DNA of 64,000 bases from Planctomycetota bacterium (GTDB taxonomy: Bacteria > Planctomycetota > UBA1135 > GCA-002686595), in the NCBI GenBank assembly GCA_016795325.1, contig JAEUHY010000059.1, positions 310,001 through 374,000 of the forward strand. The letters are read 5' to 3'. The position numbers were made by a program, and so were the translations under genes. Below the pieces are notes generated by a model, which worked only from the letters and a program-made list of their open reading frames with translations, was not told where the DNA came from and ran no database searches. Below, one piece after another: positions 60,944 through 64,000 of the stretch (position 1 is its first letter; every line of letters begins with the position of its first letter).

Positions 60944-62299
60944 TCAGGCTTGGCTCTCGGGGCGCTGCACACGCTCGGGGAATCCGTCGGCGCGGTAGGC
61001 GCGCGCGAGGATCGACATGGGGTGCAGCGGCTTGCGGCCGGCGTGCTGCGCGAACTGGATCGCGGCGAGCGGACAGTCGGTGGCCCACACTTCGGCCTCG
61101 GCGGCCTGCATGCCCTCGAAGGCGTTCTTGCCGACGCGTTTGGAGGTTTCGAAGCCTTCGAGCTTCATCGCGTAGGTGCCGTCGTGGCCGCAGCACTCGG
61201 TGGTGAGTTTGGGAACGACGCCCGGGATCTTGCGCAGCAGATCGCGGCCGCGGAATCCGATCGCCTGAGCTCGCAGGTGGCATGGCGCGTGGTACGCGAC
61301 GCTCGCGCCCGGCGTGCTCTTGAAGTCGGTGTTGAAGCGCTCTTCGCTGCGGATCGACCACAGGTGTTCGCTCGGATCGCGCACGGCTTCGGCGAGCTTC
61401 TTGGCGCGTTCGCGGTCGGCGCCCTCGAGCAGTTCGGGGTACTCGCGCCGCATCATCATCGAGCACGTGGGATTCAGCGCGAGCACCTTGGCGCCCTGCT
61501 CGACGTGCGGCATGAGCAGGTCGAGGTTGTGCTTGGCGTTCTTGCGCAGCGTGTCGAGGTCGCCGTGCTCCCAGGCCGGCATCCCGCAGCACGCCAAGCC
61601 CTTGACGCACGCGCACGAGACCTTGTTCTTGTCGAGCACCTCGAGCGTGTCGCGCCCGATCTGCGGCTCGTTGTTCTGCACGTAACAGGTGGGGAACAGC
61701 ACCGTTTCCGCGCCCGGCCGGGTCTCGGTGCGCCCGGTCCCCTCGGCCCACTTTTCGAAGGTCGTGCTCGCAAACTCCGGCAGGAGTTTTTCGCGGTGCA
61801 CGCCGAGCAGCTTCTCCATGAACCAACGGTGCGCCGCGTTCTTGTCGAGCGTGTTGACGAGCCCGAAGCTCATGCGCGCCATCGCTCCTGCGCCGTCGGG
61901 ATCACCGAGCACGCGGTCGCGCAGCTTCACGCCGTCCTTCTTCGCGCGCACGGCCTGGTGGCGATGCACGAGTTTGGGGAAGTCGAGCTGGAACTCGTGC
62001 TTGTCGCGCGGCGTGTAGGGGCACTGCACGTCGCACAACTTGCACTGGAAGCAGGCGTCCGCGACGCGGTTGACCTCCGCCTCCGTCAGCTTGCGCACGT
62101 CGCCGCCGTGCGCGTTGTCGATGATGTCGAACATCACCGGGAAGCTGTCGCAGTACTTGAAGCACATGCGGCACCCGTGGCACAGATCGAACGCGCGCTC
62201 GATCTCCTTGCGCAGCAGTCCCGCGTCCCAGTACTTGGGCTCGCTGGGGTCGTACGTGAGGCCATCGGTCGGCGTGTAGGAGATCGGCGTCGTACTCAT
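60944..62299 (-). CDS. GlpC/heterodisulfide-reductase-type Fe-S protein
   Basis: A 451-residue protein with two N-terminal [4Fe-4S] motifs, [12 protein letters not shown] and [13 protein letters not shown], and two C-terminal CCG-type domains ([17 protein letters not shown], and [12 protein letters not shown] with CHLRAQAIG). The domain order matches GlpC, the anaerobic glycerol-3-phosphate dehydrogenase subunit C, and related oxidoreductase subunits. No flavoprotein subunit is nearby. A gene of this type beside rubrerythrin suggests electron delivery for peroxide reduction, which is inference. The start at 62299 is preferred; the longer frame covers terminator hairpins. Confidence 0.85.
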   Translation of the reverse strand: MSTTPISYTPTDGLTYDPSEPKYWDAGLLRKEIERAFDLCHGCRMCFKYCDSFPVMFDIIDNAHGGDVRKLTEAEVNRVADACFQCKLCDVQCPYTPRDKHEFQLDFPKLVHRHQAVRAKKDGVKLRDRVLGDPDGAGAMARMSFGLVNTLDKNAAHRWFMEKLLGVHREKLLPEFASTTFEKWAEGTGRTETRPGAETVLFPTCYVQNNEPQIGRDTLEVLDKNKVSCACVKGLACCGMPAWEHGDLDTLRKNAKHNLDLLMPHVEQGAKVLALNPTCSMMMRREYPELLEGADRERAKKLAEAVRDPSEHLWSIRSEERFNTDFKSTPGASVAYHAPCHLRAQAIGFRGRDLLRKIPGVVPKLTTECCGHDGTYAMKLEGFETSKRVGKNAFEGMQAAEAEVWATDCPLAAIQFAQHAGRKPLHPMSILARAYRADGFPERVQRPESQA

Positions 62300-62362
62300 G
62301 CTGTCCAGGATCGTGCGGCGCGCCGCGCGTTCAAGTCTCGAGCGCCGCGCACGCGGCGCCGG

Positions 62363-62478
62363 AAAAAGAGCGACGCCGGCGGGGCCCGTCCGCGGTTGGG
62401 CCCGCCGCATTGCGCGCGAGCTTGGCTCGCGAGAAAGAGCAACGCCGGCGGGGCCCGTCCGAGGTTGGGCCCGCCGGC
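62363..62478 (-). terminator. Duplicated terminator hairpin after rubrerythrin
   Basis: Two near-identical copies (62363-62407 and 62431-62478) of an imperfect hairpin, arms GCCGGCGGGGCCC and GGGCCCGCCGGC, are each followed on the minus strand by a U-rich run (GCTCTTTTTCC and GCTCTTTCTC). They lie downstream of the rubrerythrin stop at 62510 and should end its transcript. One copy would do; the tandem pair looks like a local duplication. Confidence 0.72.
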
Positions 62479-62509
62479 GTCGCCGGAACTCATCTGACGT
62501 AGGCCAGAA

Positions 62510-62929
62510 TCAGCTGATCGAGTTCAGCATGTTGGTGAACTTGCCGGCGTGGGCCTTTTCGGCCTTGGCCAGCGTCTCGAACCAGTCGGCGATCTCGTTG
62601 AAACCTTCGGCGCGCGCGGTCTTGGCCATGCCCGGGTACATGTCGGTGTACTCGTGCGTCTCGCCCGCGATCGCGGCCTTGAGGTTCAACGTGGTGTCGC
62701 CGATGGGCAGGTCGGTCGCCGGGTCTCCGGCCTTCTTGAGGAAGTCCAGATGGCCGTGCGCGTGGCCGGTCTCACCTTCAGCGGTGTCGCGGAAGTTGCC
62801 CGCGACTTCGGGGTAGCCTTCGACGTCGGCGACCTTGGCGAAGTAGAGATAGCGGCGGTTGGCCTGGCTCTCGCCAGCGAACGCGGCCTTGAGATTCTGG
62901 TGCGTCTTGGAGCCCTTGAGTTGTGTCAT
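62510..62929 (-). CDS. Rubrerythrin without rubredoxin domain
   Basis: A 139-residue ferritin-like di-iron protein. The Glu and His ligands are in [18 protein letters not shown] (E, first helix), [13 protein letters not shown] (E-x-x-H, second helix), [17 protein letters not shown] (E-x-x-E-Y) and [13 protein letters not shown] (E-x-x-H). It is a short form that lacks the rubredoxin end. It reduces hydrogen peroxide in the cytosol. A very strong Shine-Dalgarno precedes it. The Fur-family regulator gene lies 100 bases upstream on the same strand. Confidence 0.92.
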   Translation of the reverse strand: MTQLKGSKTHQNLKAAFAGESQANRRYLYFAKVADVEGYPEVAGNFRDTAEGETGHAHGHLDFLKKAGDPATDLPIGDTTLNLKAAIAGETHEYTDMYPGMAKTARAEGFNEIADWFETLAKAEKAHAGKFTNMLNSIS

Positions 62930-62933
62930 CGCA

Positions 62934-62948
62934 GATCACCTCCTCCTT
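62934..62948 (-). promoter_or_regulatory. Unusually strong Shine-Dalgarno of rubrerythrin
   Basis: The minus strand reads AAGGAGGAGGTGATC just before the ATG. GGAGGTGATC is complementary to the full 16S 3' end core, the longest match seen in this window, and points to high expression. Confidence 0.85.
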
Positions 62949-63032
62949 GGTGGATGGATAGTCAGTCGGACAGGGGTTGGGGTTGAAGCCCGGAGGCGCG
63001 GCGCGCGCTCTCGAGCTTGCTCGGGAAGCGTT

Positions 63033-63494
63033 CTAGTGTGCCTTGCTGCGCCGTCGTGCGCACCTGGCGCAAAGCCCGCGGAAAAGCACGCTGAAATCGC
63101 GCACGGCGAATCCGCTGGCGGAGCGCGGCGGGCGCAGCGCGTCGAACTCGGCGTCGAACAGATCCTCGATCGTTCCGCAGCGCTCGCACACGAGGTGGTG
63201 GTGGCGCTCGACGCACGGGTCGTACCGGCAGGCGGCGCCGCTCTGCGCGACGCGGGTGGCGAGGCCGAGCTCGACCAGCGTCTCGAGCGTGCGGTAGACG
63301 GTGGCCCGGTTGATGCCCGCCAGGGCGCGCCCGACGTCCTCATGCAGCGTGTCCACCGTCGGGTGGTCCGTGCGGCCGAGGAACGCCTCGAGCAGCGCGC
63401 GGCGCTGGACCGTCACGGGCGACGCCTGCTCGCGCAGCGCCGTGCAGGCGCGATCGAGGGCGGCGGTGACGTCAGTTTGCGCGGCTCGTTGCAT
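63033..63494 (-). CDS. Fur-family metalloregulator (PerR/Nur-like)
   Basis: A 153-residue Fur-family repressor. The winged helix has HPTVDTLHEDVGR and NRATVYRTLETLVELG (DNA-recognition helix). The metal region is RHHHLVCERCGTIED, with C103 and C106, and a second Cys pair C142/C145 in FRGLCARC completes the structural zinc site. Next to rubrerythrin, a peroxide (PerR) or other metal sensor role is likely. A Nur-type inverted repeat lies directly upstream (63515-63531), consistent with autoregulation. Its exact metal is not readable from sequence. Confidence 0.9.
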   Translation of the reverse strand: MQRAAQTDVTAALDRACTALREQASPVTVQRRALLEAFLGRTDHPTVDTLHEDVGRALAGINRATVYRTLETLVELGLATRVAQSGAACRYDPCVERHHHLVCERCGTIEDLFDAEFDALRPPRSASGFAVRDFSVLFRGLCARCARRRSKAH

Positions 63495-63514
63495 CGGCCG
63501 CCGTTATGGAGCAG

Positions 63515-63531
63515 CTGCAAGCTGATTGCAA
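63515..63531. promoter_or_regulatory. Candidate Fur-family operator
   Basis: CTGCAAGCTGATTGCAA is an inverted repeat TGCAA-N5-TTGCA, 21 bases upstream of the Fur-family start codon. It agrees in 11 of 12 fixed positions with the tTGCaa-N5-ttGCAA box described for the actinobacterial Fur-family regulator Nur. Assignment to this protein is inference. Confidence 0.5.
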
Positions 63532-63533
63532 CC

Positions 63534-63628
63534 GTGATCGTACGGTGCCAGAGCAATTTGTCTCACGCCGTCGGTGCGCCCCGCGCACCGCCGGCGTGAG
63601 ACAAATTGCTCTGGCACCGTACGATCAC
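63534..63628. repeat. 95-bp near-perfect palindrome
   Basis: Arms of 37 bases (63534-63570 and 63592-63628) are perfect inverted copies, beginning GTGATCGTACGGTGCCAGAG. The centre 63571-63591 continues the helix as CGGTGCGC-CCC-GCGCACCG with a single mismatched pair between, giving about 45 base pairs closed by a three-base loop. It sits between the WrbA-like 3' end and the Fur-family gene. It is far longer than a terminator and contains no gene. Confidence 0.9.
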
Positions 63629-63634
63629 CGCCGG

Positions 63635-64000
63635 TCACCTTTTCATCCAGCGCGCCGCCGCTTCGGCCACGCGCCGGCCCAACAAGCGCGCCGTCTGGAG
63701 ATCGTCTTCGACCGGCTCGTTCGCGTGGTCGGCGCCCGGCGACTGCGCCATCGCGCCGAGGAACGAGCCCGCGCGGTTGATCTCGCGGCCCTGCTCGTCG
63801 CGATAGCGGGGCAGCAGCCCAAGGCTCACCCAAACCATGCCGTGTTGCGCCGCGAACGTCGCGAGCCCGACCAGCGTGTTGAACTTGTCGCCCGAAGGGG
63901 ACCCAGAGTTCGTGAAGCCGGCGGCGAGCTTGTCCTTCCACAGCTGCGAGTGCCAAATCCCGCCCGTTCCGTCCATGAAGGCCTTCATCGGCGCGGACAT
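63635..64000 (-). CDS. WrbA/flavodoxin-like NAD(P)H:quinone oxidoreductase, 5' part missing
   Basis: The visible 121 residues are the C-terminal two thirds of a WrbA-type flavodoxin-fold protein: MKAFMDGTGGIWHSQLWKDKLAAGF and FTNSGSPSGDKFNTLVGLATFAAQHG, in shorter pieces DGTGGIW, SQLWKDKLAAGFTNSG and LATFAAQHGMVWVSLG, then QTARLLGRRVAEAAAR at the end. The frame runs off the window edge; the methionine at 64000 is an internal residue, since the FMN-binding N-terminus is absent. It would reduce quinones by two electrons, fitting the oxidative-stress neighbours. Confidence 0.88.
   Translation of the reverse strand: MSAPMKAFMDGTGGIWHSQLWKDKLAAGFTNSGSPSGDKFNTLVGLATFAAQHGMVWVSLGLLPRYRDEQGREINRAGSFLGAMAQSPGADHANEPVEDDLQTARLLGRRVAEAAARWMKR

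Noticed and set aside
63534-63628. Palindrome read as an ordinary terminator or a CRISPR repeat
   Set aside because: No U-tract and far too long for a terminator; only one unit and no spacer series, so not CRISPR.

Overview
The window is very GC-rich, densely packed, Gram-negative-type bacterial DNA. It encodes beta-barrel outer-membrane proteins, lipoproteins, a Hanks-type Ser/Thr kinase, a large CxxCxGxG secreted protein and a carboxypeptidase-regulatory-like surface protein. Many genes start with GTG and many gene pairs are joined by ATGA/GTGA overlaps. This mix, with little recognisable model-organism synteny, suggests Planctomycetota or a similar high-GC deep lineage such as Myxococcota. 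That placement is inference: there is no rRNA or phylogenetic marker. No tRNA, rRNA, CRISPR array or phage module was seen.

Layout. 0-10 kb: three GT4 glycosyltransferases and a polysaccharide flippase, interleaved with a solitary molybdopterin oxidoreductase, a secreted Cys-rich repeat protein and an SDR. 10-19 kb: signalling and envelope-stress region, with two NarL-type histidine kinases around one response regulator, a GGDEF protein with a degenerate EAL-like tail, a PRC-barrel protein and five small membrane proteins (DUF883, holin-like, DUF5670-like, DUF3185-like). 19-24 kb (minus): a run of lysine 2,3-aminomutase, two D-Ala-D-Ala-ligase-like ATP-grasp enzymes, a GNAT acetyltransferase and a YkgJ-type Cys cluster protein; this is the best candidate for an undescribed pathway. 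24-32 kb (minus): a methyltransferase, then DabB, DabA and a SulP transporter, a likely inorganic-carbon uptake operon. 32-37 kb: an isocitrate-dehydrogenase-family enzyme with a strong terminator, a surface protein and a Ser/Thr kinase.

37-46 kb: histidine catabolism is split. hutH is coupled to a PAP2 phosphatase, an LTA-synthase-like transferase runs convergently, and a rhomboid protease lies between a decayed hutU fragment and the intact hutU. 46-51 kb: ElyC/YdcF-like protein, porin, TruD, a MITE-like element, a DinB-like protein and an outer-membrane barrel. 51-59 kb: a complete cbb3-type oxidase region, with a CcoP-like dihaem cytochrome first, then CcoN, CcoO, two small membrane subunits, a CcoI-type copper ATPase, a CcoG-type ferredoxin and a SafE/CcoH-like membrane protein. 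59-64 kb: CheX-like protein, DUF2785 lipoprotein, GlpC-like Fe-S protein, rubrerythrin and Fur-family regulator with a candidate operator, a 95-bp near-perfect palindrome, and the 3' part of a WrbA-like flavodoxin gene cut by the window end.

Together the genes describe a respiring organism with high-affinity oxygen reduction, peroxide defence, bicarbonate uptake, amino-acid catabolism and an elaborate surface.
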